Assembly: GCA_000310025.1 (NCBI GenBank)
Contig: FN648370.1
Location: 209,903-273,902, forward strand
Length of the DNA: 64,000 nt
Direction: 5' to 3'
Source of the DNA: Ectocarpus siliculosus
Taxonomy: Eukaryota > Sar > Phaeophyceae > Ectocarpales > Ectocarpaceae
Shown in pieces: positions 44,098 to 57,200 of this stretch. Made by a program: the position numbers and the translations under genes. How positions within the stretch are numbered: position 1 is the stretch's first letter; the number at the start of each line of letters is the position of its first letter. The notes under the pieces are model-generated. The model worked only from the letters and a program-made list of their open reading frames with translations. It did not search any database and was not told where the DNA came from.

Positions 44098-44419
44098 CGC
44101 AATCCCAACCTTGATTTTGGAATGTCGACCCTGATACAACGAAGTCGATTCTCAATATATCCCGGGAGCTACGACAAATGAAGTGTCTTCTCCACACACC
44201 GTACTGCTGCTCTGGCTACTGCCTGTTGCGCACACCGCTTAAGAACGCCGTGACTTGAGTTGGGAGCACAACACGCTGCCGGGGCTACGCAGAAGAGAAA
44301 ACATACCCCCCCTATTTCCGGAATCTCGGTGTCTGCGTGCTGGGCTGTGACATCTCACATGGGCTGACACTCCTTGCTTGCTTAGCTTCACATTGCCTGC
44401 GTGGAGCCAGCTTGCAAAG
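44098..44419. promoter_or_regulatory. Shared upstream region of divergent SUMF2-like and NDUFA6 genes
   Basis: Only 322 bases separate the two opposed start codons, so both 5' UTRs and promoters must lie here. No TATA box or known element was recognised. Bidirectional use is inferred from geometry. Confidence 0.5.
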
Positions 44420-46455
44420 ATGGCGTCCGGACTCGGAAACTACATGATGAAGAGCGTCGGTCCATCGCGAACTGGTACTGCGTCACCGGCGACGCAGTTG
44501 TATAGAGCGATCGCAAAGGAGGTGCCTCGAATTCTCACCATTTACGACGTCGACATGGACTTTGCTCAGGTACATTGCAGTCAGTGTAAAACTGCTGAGA
44601 AGAAGAAGAGAAAGCGAAGGAACAAGTCGGCCATGCAAGTATGGGGTCCATGTGTCGAGGGAGTAAAGAGTTGTGCCCATTCTATCTGTTGGATTTTTTC
44701 CGGCACCGACGCAGTCTTCGCTGTCCTACATGCCGGGTCTGTGAATGGGTCAGCCTTTGCTGTGAAGAGACGACAACAATCGAGGCCTCTTCACCCGCGG
44801 AACCCCCCCAGCACCGTTTTGCCATCACGCATCACACCTCGCTTTATACTGCCGTGCACGAGTAGTGTCGTAAACGAACGAATTACGGCATTCATGGGGA
44901 TCACCATGAGATGATGGAGGTCGCCATGATGTTCGTGTGTATTCATTTTTTTTGCATGTACATGAATAGTCCCGTGGATCATGTTCATGACACTGACTCT
45001 ATTTACAGTAGGTCAGGGAACAGGTGTACTGCTGTAGCGAAGACACGTGCCTGTGGGCAACCGGTTTTCAGGCGAGCGGTTCGTCAAGATGTAGTACCGA
45101 TACATATTTCCGAAATAAACTATCAAATGCGTACGTACCCTTTTGAATGAATTCTGAACTTACACTGTCTGTGTAAGCCGTACAGTAGTTTCGCATAGTT
45201 CGTGTATAACGCTGCACTCGATCAGGAAATGTTTATTTTGGCACAGCGCGACACTGGTCTGTGTACCCTCGTATGCATACAGCAGTCAGTATTATTCCAA
45301 ACCATGTATCTGGCCGTATGATCTTGAGTAGTTCTCGCTCTCGAACACTTGCAGCCTGTGGAGATACCTGATCGCATGTGGCAACGTGTTGTGCAGCACG
45401 CCCAGATTTTGCAGAGGCCGAGAATGCCTTGGTGTCGTGTACCAGTGAAGAGTCGGACTGCTGGAACAGCAGTGCAGGAGTTGGGTGGCAGTGTTTCATT
45501 CTGTCGTAAATGTCGGTGAACAACAGTAAAACTGGTGTTCTCCAGTATTCAACGAAAATCTATGCTGCTGCCGCCTTTCTTGCTGTTACGAACCTCGCGC
45601 ATGCAGCTGCTGCCGTACGGCCAAGTCTCGACGACACTTTCAACGTACCACACAACTTGTTGTATCGGCCGCTACACTGCTGTACAGACCACGCACCTAC
45701 AACCTGATCTATGTAGCTTAATTTTCGACGCTGCAAACGTATGAACCTATTTGCTGTAAGTTCTGTTGTCATCGCTGTCATTCACGCGACAGCAGTCTGA
45801 CGAGCATCGCCTTTCGGAAAGCAGCGTTGAAAATGTAAGATTATCACGTCGCCTCCAGCATGCTGGCCCACCTCTTGTTGTTATTGCTTCCATTCTTGTA
45901 CTACGTCCCAACATCCATGCAGGCAAGAGCGGCGATCGCTCTCTATTTCCGAAACAACGGCCACCTCAAGGACCCGAGGGTGGTTGACGCGTTGGTGATG
46001 AAGGGGTATATGGATCTCGAGGAAACTACGATGCAGGTTCGTTCGTGCTGCGCGCTCCTTAGCCTACGCTTGGCGTACATAGCGTTTGCGATATTGACCA
46101 TAACACAGCCACACCTTTCGCATTTCCATACGTGGACATGAGAGGGAGAGAGAACCTATGTCGCGGATTGAAGTATCCCCTTCCGCGTGCACTGCCTTGC
46201 CAATAGTATTCGTGCGCTTCAAAAATTGTATGCTGTCGACGACGATCAGAGAAGAATACGCCTCTGCGAAATGGTGTGTGTATGCACCCGTGCGAACCTA
46301 ACCTTTTCCTATTCGCATCGATTTTGCCCCTTCCGGTACGCTGGCAGTACAAACAAAAAACGCATTTGCTCAGGCTACTAAATCCATCGGCACACAACGA
46401 CGCACGGGCAGTGAAAGACGATTTCATGGACAAGTTCATGGCCGGCACGTCATAG
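44420..46455 (+). CDS. NDUFA6: Mitochondrial complex I subunit NDUFA6 (B14), LYR-motif protein, 123 residues
   Basis: Three exons: 44420-44569 (ATG, 50 codons), 45923-46036 (38 codons), 46348-46455 (35 codons plus TAG), all phase 0. The product is an accessory subunit of NADH:ubiquinone oxidoreductase in the inner mitochondrial membrane. It binds the acyl carrier protein through its LYR motif. Visible marks are QLYRAIAKEVP (LYR motif, residues 27-37), the central block DPRVVDALVMKGYMDLEET, then YKQKTHLLRLL, and a short C-terminal DDFMDKFMAGTS matching the end of the family. The spacing from LYR to the central block matches animal NDUFA6 without gaps, which confirms both introns. The length is normal (animal forms about 128-130). 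The first intron is 1,353 bases, very long for so small a gene, and carries five ACAGCAGT/ACTGCTGT octamers. Confidence 0.95.
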
Positions 46456-48082
46456 TGGGACCAGAGACGGAAGATGTGGACCCGGAAGCCGAGAGAGCAA
46501 GAGGGGTGGAGATTAGATTACTCCTAATGTTTTTGCGTCCCGTGTGTTTCCGCACGCGGCACAAGTGCAGAAACGTGTGCATGTGCTTGGTGTTAAGACT
46601 AAGTCAGCAAAATTGCACAGACACTCGTTGAGGTTCCCTTCAAACTCGACGGGTGTGTTCGTCGAAGAGAAAGCCACCTTCTTGTGTTACTGCAGCAATG
46701 GTACGCCAGGTTACATATTTCTCGGCAAGAGACCATTCTCCCATCGCCAGCGAGTGATGATGCCGTCAAGAGAAAGAGGTCTTCGTTCGTGTGTTTTGCG
46801 TGCTTTACGCTCAAGTACATCAAGACCCGCGCGGGTTTATTTATAGAACACGCAACGCGATTGATCGATGAAAGATACTATGTACGGATTACATACGAGG
46901 CAAGTAGGCCCCGCCGGAACACAACTTTCACCTCTTGGGCTTCATATGTGTACGTCCTAAGATCTCTGGAAGTCTGAACTGGACTGGACGGGAAAAAGGT
47001 CGGTTGTGTGTTTGGTGTTGCAGAGAACGGCGTAACTCCGACACTTCGGCTGTACGCATTCCACGGTATACTAGTCTTGTATTTTGCAAGCTTTTGCGTT
47101 CATGCACCTCCAGCTTTAGCCCGTTGTTTGCCAGTAAACGTGATGTGTTGAGTACTCACCGGCCGGGTGGCAGAGGGTTGTACTGCTGATGTTGTGGATG
47201 TGCCCGTTGTTTCTATGTGAAGCACCCCTCTAGACCTCTTTCGGCACAGACAAAACACTCGCTCAAAGCGCGAACTGCAGTAAAAAAAACCATCTGTCCA
47301 GAAAGATGTGAAGCAAGGTACGCAGCAAGCAAATCAAACACACGTGCGACGAAAAGATAGGAGAGGCTATGTATCTTTCAGATGCACGCGGAGGTTGCAA
47401 CCGAGAAGCAAACCTCGTGTATCCTTGATTGTTACATGGCCGTTCGACCGTTTTTGTTGAGGCTCAGCAAACCCTTGGACTAGCCGTATCAAAATACGTT
47501 TGCGTGGTAGGTCCATCTAAAGCACATGTCCCCCCAAAGCACCTCCAACAGAGCGTTTACATCCACCGGACAGAGCGTTTACATCCACCGGATACGTTAC
47601 ACGTGATGAAATCTACGCTGTCAGAATGCTCTCAGTTACAGACCGAGAGCAGAATGAGATATCGACGTTAGTACATGTACAGGTCATGGGTTCGAGTCCC
47701 GGCAGAGTGAGTTTTTTTTTTTCTCACTAAATGAATCCTGGTCTAAGTTGGAAGCGATGCGCTGCGAAGCTCGTTGTGAGTAAACTCGATCGACTTCATA
47801 GGTCGCGAGGGAAGGGCCTTCTCGCGATAAAAATATCTCAGGCATGAACCGCAGGAGGGGGTCCAACCCCCCCCCTCCTACATGACCCCGGTTGGGTCGT
47901 CTAGCTAGTAGAGGTAGAGGATAGGGGCCAGAGGGGCAGACGACAGCATCCAATGATGGGAGAAAAAAAAAAAAATGTACATTTAGCACGTTCGTTCGTG
48001 TAAGCACATAAATGATGTGTAGCCCGCGGGCTGTACAGCAGTACAAGTTTGATGCTATTTCCTATTCGATGTATCACACATG
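46456..48082. other. Gene-free stretch with a SINE remnant
   Basis: No gene is supported. It contains a direct repeat of about 26 bases (ACAGAGCGTTTACATCCACC, near 47549 and 47571), a SINE remnant at 47661-47840, and a C run near 47869. Confidence 0.5.
47661..47840 (+). mobile_element. tRNA-derived SINE remnant (S5)
   Basis: A B-box-like GGGTTCGAGTCCCGG (47688-47702) is preceded by a degenerate A box. The 3' part near 47819-47838 (TTCTCGCGATAAAAATATCT) matches the tail of S4 near 10405. It is probably an older member of the same family. Confidence 0.5.
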
Positions 48083-48290
48083 TATTAGATAAAATTAAAC
48101 CATCTGACCAAAGGGGTCCGCCCCCGGAGATCCCTACTCTCAATCCCAGTGATTAAGCAACAAGCCCATGTGTTCCGGCCGGGTGCTACTACAACGTAAC
48201 GAGCTCTGAGCATATATTTTATTAGATAAAAATAGACCATCTGACGAGTCAACGTTGACTACTGGTCAGATGGCCTAATTTTATCTAATA
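48083..48290. mobile_element. MITE, 208 bases, with 26-base terminal inverted repeats
   Basis: The left end TATTAGATAAAATTAAACCA (48083-48108 in full) and the right end (48265-48290) are reverse complements with two mismatches. Each is flanked by ACATG (48078-48082 and 48291-48295), a perfect 5-base target duplication. A third copy of the repeat, in left-end orientation, lies inside at 48220-48245, so the inner 48220-48290 part also forms a hairpin with a 19-base loop. This suggests a nested insertion or a shortened sister element. The superfamily is undetermined. Confidence 0.85.
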
Positions 48291-48524
48291 ACATGCACGA
48301 CAGAACCATGGCATGATGCCATGCGCATGCCAATGACCCAACAAAAGCAAGATAACATTAAGATTCTTAGGGGGTCCACGCGGATCGCGCGCGGTGGGTT
48401 GGGTTGGGGGCACGGATACCCACACACGCTGGCGAGGTGGCGCTTCGTATCGTAACGGTTTCTCAGTTCTCTCACCGACGACGCGGGAACATGACCGGGA
48501 CTTCACAGCTCGTTTGCTACGTGA
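48291..48524. other. Upstream region of the CAP-domain gene
   Basis: A short gene-free stretch between the MITE and the first exon. No regulatory element was recognised. Confidence 0.4.
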
Positions 48525-51500
48525 ATGTTGCATGCAGTGTACTCAGACGACATGATTGATGCAGACGTAGACGATACTACACCTGACCAGATCAATGAGG
48601 AAGCTGGCGATCTTCCGAGCCAAATTGCTGCGGGCGAGACTTGTACCGGCGTCGGCGAGGCACTGGTCGGCGACGCGCAGGAGGAGGGCAGCACCATAAC
48701 ACGTGATGACTTGGAGAATGGTGATGGAAATGGGCTAGACGTAGCCGAGGACACAGGTGGGAGTGGTCTTGAAAAGGGCGCTCCCGAGGACAACACGTAT
48801 GCTCCTCGATCTGAGGACTGTGTCGGTGCCGCCGATGGTGCTGGCGACGATGTATATCGTCGCGTACGAAAGTTAGCCGTGGAAGCGATCAATGCGGTGA
48901 GACTCTGCTGGCCGAAGTTCATGTTGCTTGTCAACAGGGCATTCTTCTGCTTCGAAAACATTAGTAATCAGATCTATCTTCGGGCGTCCGTGCTGCACAA
49001 GCCCAAGAGGTGCAAAATTGCAACATTTACCGTACACCAATAGAAGTACGTACGTACGACGGTTCTTTAGTTATCGGAGGCATAGGCTACCCAATAGCAG
49101 CATAATCTTGGACACGGTAACCCACATATCCATTTGGGGATAGACTGCTTCCGATCACGACATTGGTAGGGTGCGCGTCGGGAAACCTACAGTAGTTGTA
49201 GGCCATGTTGATCAGTCCTTCATCACCCGCGAACTCCAATTTTCGCCACTCACCACCTACAGTACAATGCACCACTCGCACCGTCCCACACTCCCCAATC
49301 AAGGCAAGAGCCACAAAGCAACTTGAGCTTCTATCCCCCGACGAAGCTCTTGCTGTGCCTGCCATGACTCACTGCCGGACAATGTGCGAGCATGACTTCC
49401 TGAGTCACTGGGACATGGCCGGGCGAAAACCTTACCAAAGGTACTCGGATTTTGCATATGGCCAGCATGTTTCGGAGGACGTGTTCGAATTCCGCGTGAA
49501 CGAAGCCGCTGAAGATGAGGTGGGTGAGGAGAAACTTCGCAAGGAGCCTACAGGTCCAACACAGGTGTACAGTAGCAGGTGTCGATTTGCCCAGTGCAGA
49601 TTATAGCAGAGCGTTGTCTTCTAGGTGAACGGACGCGCGAAATCTTAGTGAAGTCCTCCCATTCCGTAAGGTTGGGCCGGAGTAACGATACTCAAGGGGT
49701 ATGAATGCCCGTAGTTGTCCCAATGATTTATAACCAAGCAAGATGCCACTCCACCGGCCAGAAACTAAAAAGGATATTTCAGTATTGCGCCGGAGATATG
49801 GGCATGACATGTACCCAACGAAAGTCAACGCGAACTCTTGAGGTGTACTATTGTAACCATGGCTACCCTTGTTTCGCCACCCAGATCATGAACAGGATCA
49901 AGGAGTGCATCGAAGGGCGACTTGGGGCAGATGCACTCGACCAAGAAGGGGGTATAACGAACCACATGCTGGACAACAAGCACACGCACATCGGTATCGG
50001 AGTGCATGTTGTAGATGACCGGCTCCGCTATGCGGAGGTGAGTCAATGTGGGGTGGGCTGCAAGGTGACCTGGGGTTGACATAATCCTTATCGAAGCCCG
50101 GATCATTTCAACAACTGAACCCCTTTGAGCCAACAGTATCACAAGTCCAGGTCAAAGGTACGTGCGGTGATTTTCTTTCCAACAATCATGCATGCACACC
50201 CTGAAACCCCACAACAACGCTCGCTCTTATGGTTTTCATCTGCTACAGATGTACAGGCGCGTGAACCCAGCAGCTTGACGAATCCACGTTTCGATATCTT
50301 CTGTCATGTGGACTTGCTTAACAGGTGTACGCCGATCGCTACTTGGAGCTGCTCGACTCTCCGGCTGAGCTATCTGTTGCAGACGCAGCCTCGGGGTTCC
50401 ACATCTCGGTGCAGATGACTTCGTCGGATGTTGGACCATACGCCTGTCTCGTGTTTCATGACCCGGTGGCGACTACGCTGACCGTGGGGGAACTGCAGCA
50501 GCAGTTCAGCGGGCCGTACTCGGATTTCACAACATCACAGGTTGTATGTAATACGGAAACGAAACATTGTCTGCAACGTCACATATAGAAGCTACCGTAA
50601 CGGTTGAGCGTTTCGTTTGTAGGTGGGGCAGCTTTGAGAACAACATCTCGTGCGAAATTTGAAAGGTGTTGACGGCACGCCCTTTGGAGATTAGTCTATC
50701 TCGCAGCTGAGGTGTGGCGATTAGGTTGTTTCTCCCAATGGCTGATCGCCAAGAAAGTTCGTGGTTACAAACCAGGCAATATAAACCCGTGCCTTGCAGA
50801 CTTGCACGTGGTGCTGCATTGCCAAGATACGCGACCTCTGCGTCACGGTCTTGACGTGGTTGCTACTTCTTTTTGTATCTTGGCCCCCGTTCACTGAAAG
50901 GTGAGCATCATCTGGCCGTGGCAAATGGATGTCTTGGAGGACGGGGTTTTCGGTATTCCGGTCTCGGTATCCCCGATTGAGGCCGGCACGTACTACGTGC
51001 AGATTCTCGTCCGTGAAGACCCAGGAAGCATACCCTATGACACGGATCCAGCAGGTGGACTCCCGTTGCCAGGAGAGAGTTTTTGCGGAGGTGCACTAGT
51101 GTTGAGGGCTCCCGAAGAAGGGGAAGCCAACATGGGGTGAGATTTTTCATTGTATCGAGGAATTCATCATGAGTTTGAACAATCATGCTGTCTGTCACTC
51201 TTCATTATGTGCTGAACTGGATAACACCAACGTCTGTGGGGGGTTACACCAAGAAATGTAGGCTAGCGAGTAAGAAACTCTCGGTGACAAATGTGTCGAG
51301 ACGATAGACGGCCGTGTGGATGATTGCAAATTACGGGTCCATGGTTGAACATCATCAAATCCCGCTACCCCGGTGAATAGGATGTCTGATCTGGACGGAG
51401 CGGGTGGACTGTTGTCCGACAATGGAGGTGGGACCTTGGAAGAGAGGGAAGCAAGAACGATGGCATCGACAAGCGCACTTCGGCGCGACCTCCCGCCTAT

Positions 51501-53857
51501 CGTCAGAGTACGCGTCGTTCAGGACGCAGGCGGAAGTATGCAGCAGGTACTCCTTTCGGGTACAGTATTCCTGGATTGAGTAAAGAAGAAACGTTGGGTT
51601 GAAACCCTTTGCGGATCCCTTGTTGTATGCATGATTCTGAGGCCACGTAAGGGCTTTTATTTGATTTTACACCAGAGAGTGAGCAGTGGCGACTCGTTGT
51701 GTCAACACTGCTCAACGTTGATACCGCTGCTAATTGCAGTGTGAGGTACGCGGTTGTGTGCCAATCGCGGAGCTAAGTTGTTTGTTTCGGCCGCTCTCTC
51801 TTTGGGAACACTCAAAACCAGGAAGCCTCCTATGAGAACAAGGTTTTTATGCCTCGCGAAAGGGCGGAAGACATGGCGCAGTTGAATCTCGCGATGGAGT
51901 TCCTTCGCTTGGGCGCGTGGGACGACTTCTCATCGGTAGGACGCCCGCGTTTAAATTAAGTCCTTGTCGCAGCTGCTTCGTTACCTCGTCGATCTGCATC
52001 CCAACTCTGTAGATACGCGGCGATCATTCCTCGTGTGCGCGCACGTTCGTTCATGCAAATATTCTCTGTACCATTTGATAGAAGCAAAGTCGGCACCAGT
52101 GGCATCCGTCATTCTCGGATTATGTATGTTACTTAAGACCGACGGCCTCGTGTGCTTTCTCCTGTGATTGCCAAGCGAGAACATACTAGCGAAGGAACCT
52201 GTACCATTGTTGACCCAGTCGTCGCGATGAAGGAAGAGCAGACGGCGGGTGAGATGGAAGACCCGAACGAAGGAGGAGCGGCGTCGGAAGCGCCCGTAGA
52301 TCCAGATAAAGCTGCCACCGACGGTCATGACGCCCCAACAGAAGCCCTTACCACCCCCGAAGAAGCTACAGATGCTGGCGGCATTGCTACACAAGAAGCG
52401 GAAATGAAACAAGGAATCGTGGATTCTGAGGCCCGGGGCGGAAATGGTGACGCAAATGATGCACAACAGCCTCCGGTCGAGGGAGAGGGGAGCGAGAGTG
52501 CGGATCATAAGTTGATGAATGGGCACGACGCAGAACCTGAAGTGCCATGGGTGGTTACCGATATCGCGATTGTCAGGTTCAGGGAAGGCGAAAAGGTGAG
52601 GGGAAACGTGACCTCAGGTTGGAGTAGTGCCCTACAGCGAAAACGTGCCGGGTAGTTCTGGATAAGACGTGGACCAACGGGAGAACCATGCCGTGCAGAC
52701 GCAAACCATGTGTACTGCATGTACATGGCCGCCAAACGCCATGCACTCTCGTCGAAGAACTCCAACTAGCAACTGGTGCCGGATGAACCGAAAAAGGTGG
52801 AACCACCCGAGGATTTCGAGCTCGTACCGGGAGACCTTGCCAACCCTCCGGCTTTAGACGGCGACGATAGCACCAAAGAAGCGGTCGGAGAACAGTCAAG
52901 TGGAGAGGTGGCGGAAGGCAAGACCACCGCAGAGCCGATGGAGAGAGGGGAGGAGCACGGGGGAGAAGGGGGCACTTGTGGTCGCGATATGGTGTTTCTC
53001 TGTGTCAAGGTAAGAAATCCGTGCAGCAGCAGTATCTGCACAATCCGCTAGCCCAGTTAGCAAGCACACACACAAAACAACACATCTACGAGAGTTGCTG
53101 CGGCGACCTTGCAATGGTAATGATCAACGGTGTCTGCTTCTTGAATGCATCTCTTGCTCCAGCACCAACTGATGAATCCCAAACGATGACACCATAGCAA
53201 ACGGAAGTAAGTTTCCTTGTTTCAAGTTCACCTGCTTAGAATCAAGCGTCATGAGTCGAACAACAGCATGTGTAGGCAAGAGCAGCAACAAATGCACGTC
53301 CGCTTCACACGAAGCATAGAGAGCGTCGCCGTCTGAACTTTATCGAACATAAGCGGGGTGCGGTCAACCCTAACTGATGGTTTTCCATTCGTGCTGCGCG
53401 CCATGGCGATAACGACTGACGAAAATCCACAGATGGCGCGATACACGGATTCAGTATCACCACTGACAGACCTTGCAGTGGTGTATGGCACAGAGGGCTT
53501 TCAGATGGGCTTTGGCTTCGTCACTATTGCGCTGCCTCAGGTGATGCCTGACGGCTGTGGATATCCACACCAACTTCTGGGAATATCCTCTGGTTCTCTA
53601 ACGAGGATAGTATCAGTATCGGGACGACGATGGTTGTTAGGAGCATTAACACCGGGAAGGTGTACGTGGCCTATCTCGAAGAATACAGAAACATTTTGAA
53701 CTGATGAACATGTTCCAACACCCCCAACGTGCAGGTTGTGAACGAGCTATATGATAGCACAATACATGTGTGCTACAAAAAAGCGGGGGCTTCATTGGCT
53801 GTGATCCAGCAGGTCGCTGAAAAGACCGCCGAAAAGACGGCGAAGCAGGTCAGTTAA
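48525..53857 (+). CDS. CAP/SCP-domain protein with acidic extensions, about 850 residues
   Basis: Exons: 48525-48896, 49304-49564, 49885-50037, 50325-50540, 50901-51136, 51381-51546, 51822-51935, 52176-52595, 52770-53009, 53354-53540, 53606-53659, 53735-53857 (read through CAG to GTC AGT TAA). Phases fit except between 53009 and 53354, where a small exon is probably missed (59 bases around 53050-53110 would restore frame). After an acidic N-terminus without signal peptide, the CAP fold appears across exons 1-4: RRVRKLAVEAINA, HDFLSHWDMAGRKPYQRY, then VSEDVFEF, HTHIGIGVHV and VYADRYLELLDSP. CAP proteins are mostly secreted; lack of a signal suggests an intracellular role or an undetected first exon. 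Later exons give a beta-rich part and a very acidic low-complexity part (exons 8-9). The next gene starts 343 bases downstream on the same strand. If the last exon instead splices at 53848 (CAG/GTCAGT), the two could be one gene. Confidence 0.7.
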
Positions 53858-54200
53858 AAACCTGATAATCTTGTGGAGCGACCTTGATGTGGCGATGTGT
53901 GGGCAAGCGAATGCAACTTACGTTGCGACGAACAGGGCTGGGAGATTCTGAAAAGTCCGAGAAAATCGGAGTACACCGAGTAACATGGGCGCTGTGCCAT
54001 GCAGTAAATCAAGAGAAGGGCTAGAGGATGGTATCGTGGGAGAAGAAGGTGGTGGATGGTAAGCATCTTGAACATGGTCATGAAATGAAAATCGCGTTGA
54101 GAATTTAGAAGCCCGAGTCTCAGCCGAGACGTGTGGCCCATGTTGATGATTGTGATACCAGGGCAAAGGCACATGATTGCCCTCCAGCCCCGCCCCATCC

Positions 54201-57200
54201 ATGATGCTAGATTTGACTGAATGTGTGCATCAGATCCAACGGCACCTCGGCATTGAAGGAGGAGACGGGGATGGCAAGGCTGACCCAATGGACGACGAAG
54301 CGTATGACGTCGATACGAACATGACGTCTGATCAGGTTCGTGATCTTCTCACGTCACCTTTCCCCTATCCGGCACGAGAACAACTGTTTGAGCTCCTGCA
54401 TGTTGAGACAAGATGGTCATCGCCGGGATTGTTTGGGCAAACTTCACCCGTTTCGTCTCATTTTTGTTGCTGCTCCACTCTGCCTAGAGAGTGCAATTCT
54501 TCGGGTCCACCATGTATGGTTGCCTATGTATCATGCCTGACGTGACCGACATAGTCGGTCTTCCAAAATGTATCCAGCTAACATTTCCCTCCCTACTTGT
54601 TGCACTATAAACCAAAAGATGCTGGAGTGGGAAGAGAAGCGGAATCGGGAGGCCGCGGAAAGAGCGCGCAATCGAGAAAAGGTAGGCCTGACAAGGAGCT
54701 AATGACATGATCAGTACAAGTCAACGGATTACCTCCATATCAACGCTACCTCTGCAGACCATTAAGGTTACCAACTATCTTGACTTTTGGAGCACTTTCT
54801 CGTTCAAGGGACATTACCGCGGAAGATTGGCGAACGGTGCAGCAGCCTAGGACACAACGAAAAATCACACGCGAGGCGACAAATTGAGCGACCTTACATT
54901 TTGCGCTACACACGCGACTACGTTGAACACCTTAACAGCTTCCTTTGGAACAGCCGCAAAATCTCCCTGTTTCTCATTGCGGTATTGCATTTTGCACCGG
55001 CGCTATTGTTGAAATGGGGGCAAACCTACATCGGCCTTTCCACAATTGCATTGTTCCGTGCTATGGCCGGGCATCGTTGCACTCGCTTCAGGTGGAGAGG
55101 GACCACCGGCGCAAGGAAGCGAGCGATGCCGTGCGAAGGCAGATTGCAGAAGCCCTGAAAGAGAAGGATGAGCTCGTCAAGGTAAGAGAACTTTCAATAA
55201 CGGTCCCTAGAGGCTTGGCTTGGCTTGGCACGTGATGATTAGACGAGTCCGGTTCATAAAGTTCAAGGGTCACAAATTCTTGTTCCATGCACATGAGCTG
55301 GTCTGGTTGCGAACATGTGTTCAGCTCCGGTTTTATTCCTGGTTCCTCTCGATCCGTACAATAACACCAGAGTGTGTCACAAGTGAGCGAAACCGAGTTG
55401 CGCTCACTGACACGCATGCCCCTGGAGTTGTGAATTCTGACATACATGCAAGCGTTTCAGCGTTCGAGACACACAAGGCAGCCGTCGGTCTTCCGGTTCG
55501 TCCTAACGCTTACGCTTGCCATCTGTCGTCTTTCCGTCGGTCGTATTCCCCAGCAAAATGGCGAATGGCAGAAGAAGATCGCGTCTCTCATGTTGAGCCA
55601 ACAGAAAACCAGAGAGGAGGCCAGGACGGAGCACGGTGGGAGGGGAGTCGAGAAGGAAGCAACCCCATTGCATGAGAGCGAGAAAAACTACGCCGAATCC
55701 CTTGCCTCTATCGTGTCTTGTCGGGAGAGGCTTCAAGAGCAGCAGGTGCAAGTGGTAGGGCGGTACAGGTCGCCCTAGTTCAACTTGGGTTCGGGCCACT
55801 TGAGTAGTTGTTTTCGAGTAGTAGGGCAGCCTTTCGCGGCGTTAGCTTGCTAGACCAATTATTTCGGCATTGGTCAGCAAGTGGTTGAAGTGACTAAGCG
55901 TTTTGTACTACAGGGAAGTGGTTCTGATCGATGTCGGACACACGACTACGGTGAACAAGAATGAGCAGGAAAATTGCTGATGCGGGTTGAGGCAACGTCT
56001 CTGTGTCTCAGGGCTTATCTGCTCGGTCCACAATATTCCCGCTGCCATGGTTGTCATACCCTTCGTGTCAATTTCTAACGACAGGCTGAGTACGATACCG
56101 TGGCAATTGCTCTTCAGACAAGGTTGGACGAGAAAGAGTACAAATCACGCGAAATAGCTGACTCTTTCCGGGAATTTAAGAGAGAGGTGAGTTTTTGTCG
56201 TCTTCTTACAGGTCATCCGGTGAAGAAGGATCACGTTTTGTCCTTTCATAAGGAAAGAACTATCCGCAGGCGCTGTGGTGCAGAAGACACAAATAGAGCC
56301 ATGCAGCCATGGTACCCCGCGTGTAGATCGGTTTCCGGAATGTTCATTCGCGGAGAGACCAAAAGGCCCCCATCGAGCTGGTGTTCTCACGTCGTTGTGT
56401 CTCCCTGTTTCGAGACGAACGTGTGACTACGGTTGGTTGTGTGTGGTGACTGTAGAGCCGTTCGGGGCTCTGTGCTTGTGAGCGTTTCTGCATAGTATGT
56501 TGCAACCACCACAATCGGCAATCAACTGGCCATGATCTGTGATCAGTCTGTTCGTGCGCTTCCGCTTTTGCTCTGAAGATTGCTCGGACAGCGGAACATA
56601 GTCGCACGGGCAAGGCGATACCGAAGGGGGTCATCTCTCAGTTTGAGGTCGCGGAAGCCAAGAAAGATCGGGAGATCGAAAAGGTACGAACTGCGAAGTC
56701 CTTGAGATATGTATGGGCACAGTTATTGTCATTGTTCGAGACGACATAGCTCTCACGCACCATCTCATCTCAAAAACCTCCAGAAGTTCTCGTTTGGAAC
56801 CAGATTGCGTGATGACACGTGTTTCATTGTCCTCGTCTTCCGCCAGGTGCGTTTGAAGAACATCAACTTGCGTATGATGCTTAGAAAGGTGGAGGGAAAT
56901 CTTCGAGCGAAGGAGCAACTCGCAGAAGGGTGAGTGCCGCGAAAAAACGCACGTATACTTCAACTTTCGATCGGTCGTTTCCCGACGCGAGAAGACGGCT
57001 GTTGTGTCGAGAATGGTTTTGATTTCAAACAAGTGCAGTAAGGCGCCGTGTTCAGATGCAGGTTGTATCTTCCGACTCAAACTTTGGAGTTCCAACCGTC
57101 TGCAGGCTCCATCTCATCGACTTCGAGCAACTGAAGATTGAAAACCAGACGGTCAACGAGAAAATCGAGGAGAGAAACGAGGAGCTCCTAAAGCTCCGGA

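Larger units (their letters stand above)
1616..48042. repeat. Over-represented octamer ACAGCAGT/ACTGCTGT (27 sites)
   Basis: Sites by eye: 1616, 7167, 7942, 8923, 10618, 12020, 15109, 17497, 17785, 21804, 22092, 23749, 28467, 31618, 32134, 32538, 33074, 34024, 35114, 43073, 43818, 45028, 45279, 45466, 45676, 45789 and 48035. About two are expected by chance in 64 kb on both strands. The flanks often extend it to TACAGCAGTR or its complement. Apart from the one in the LINE remnant, all lie in introns or intergenic DNA. Function unknown. Confidence 0.8.

Noticed and set aside
53540-53605. Reading 53354-53699 as one continuous exon
   Set aside because: The frame after 53540 loses coding character, whereas splicing CAG/GTGATG to ACGAG/GATAG (66-base intron) keeps phase with a sensible continuation. 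The short intron leaves some doubt.
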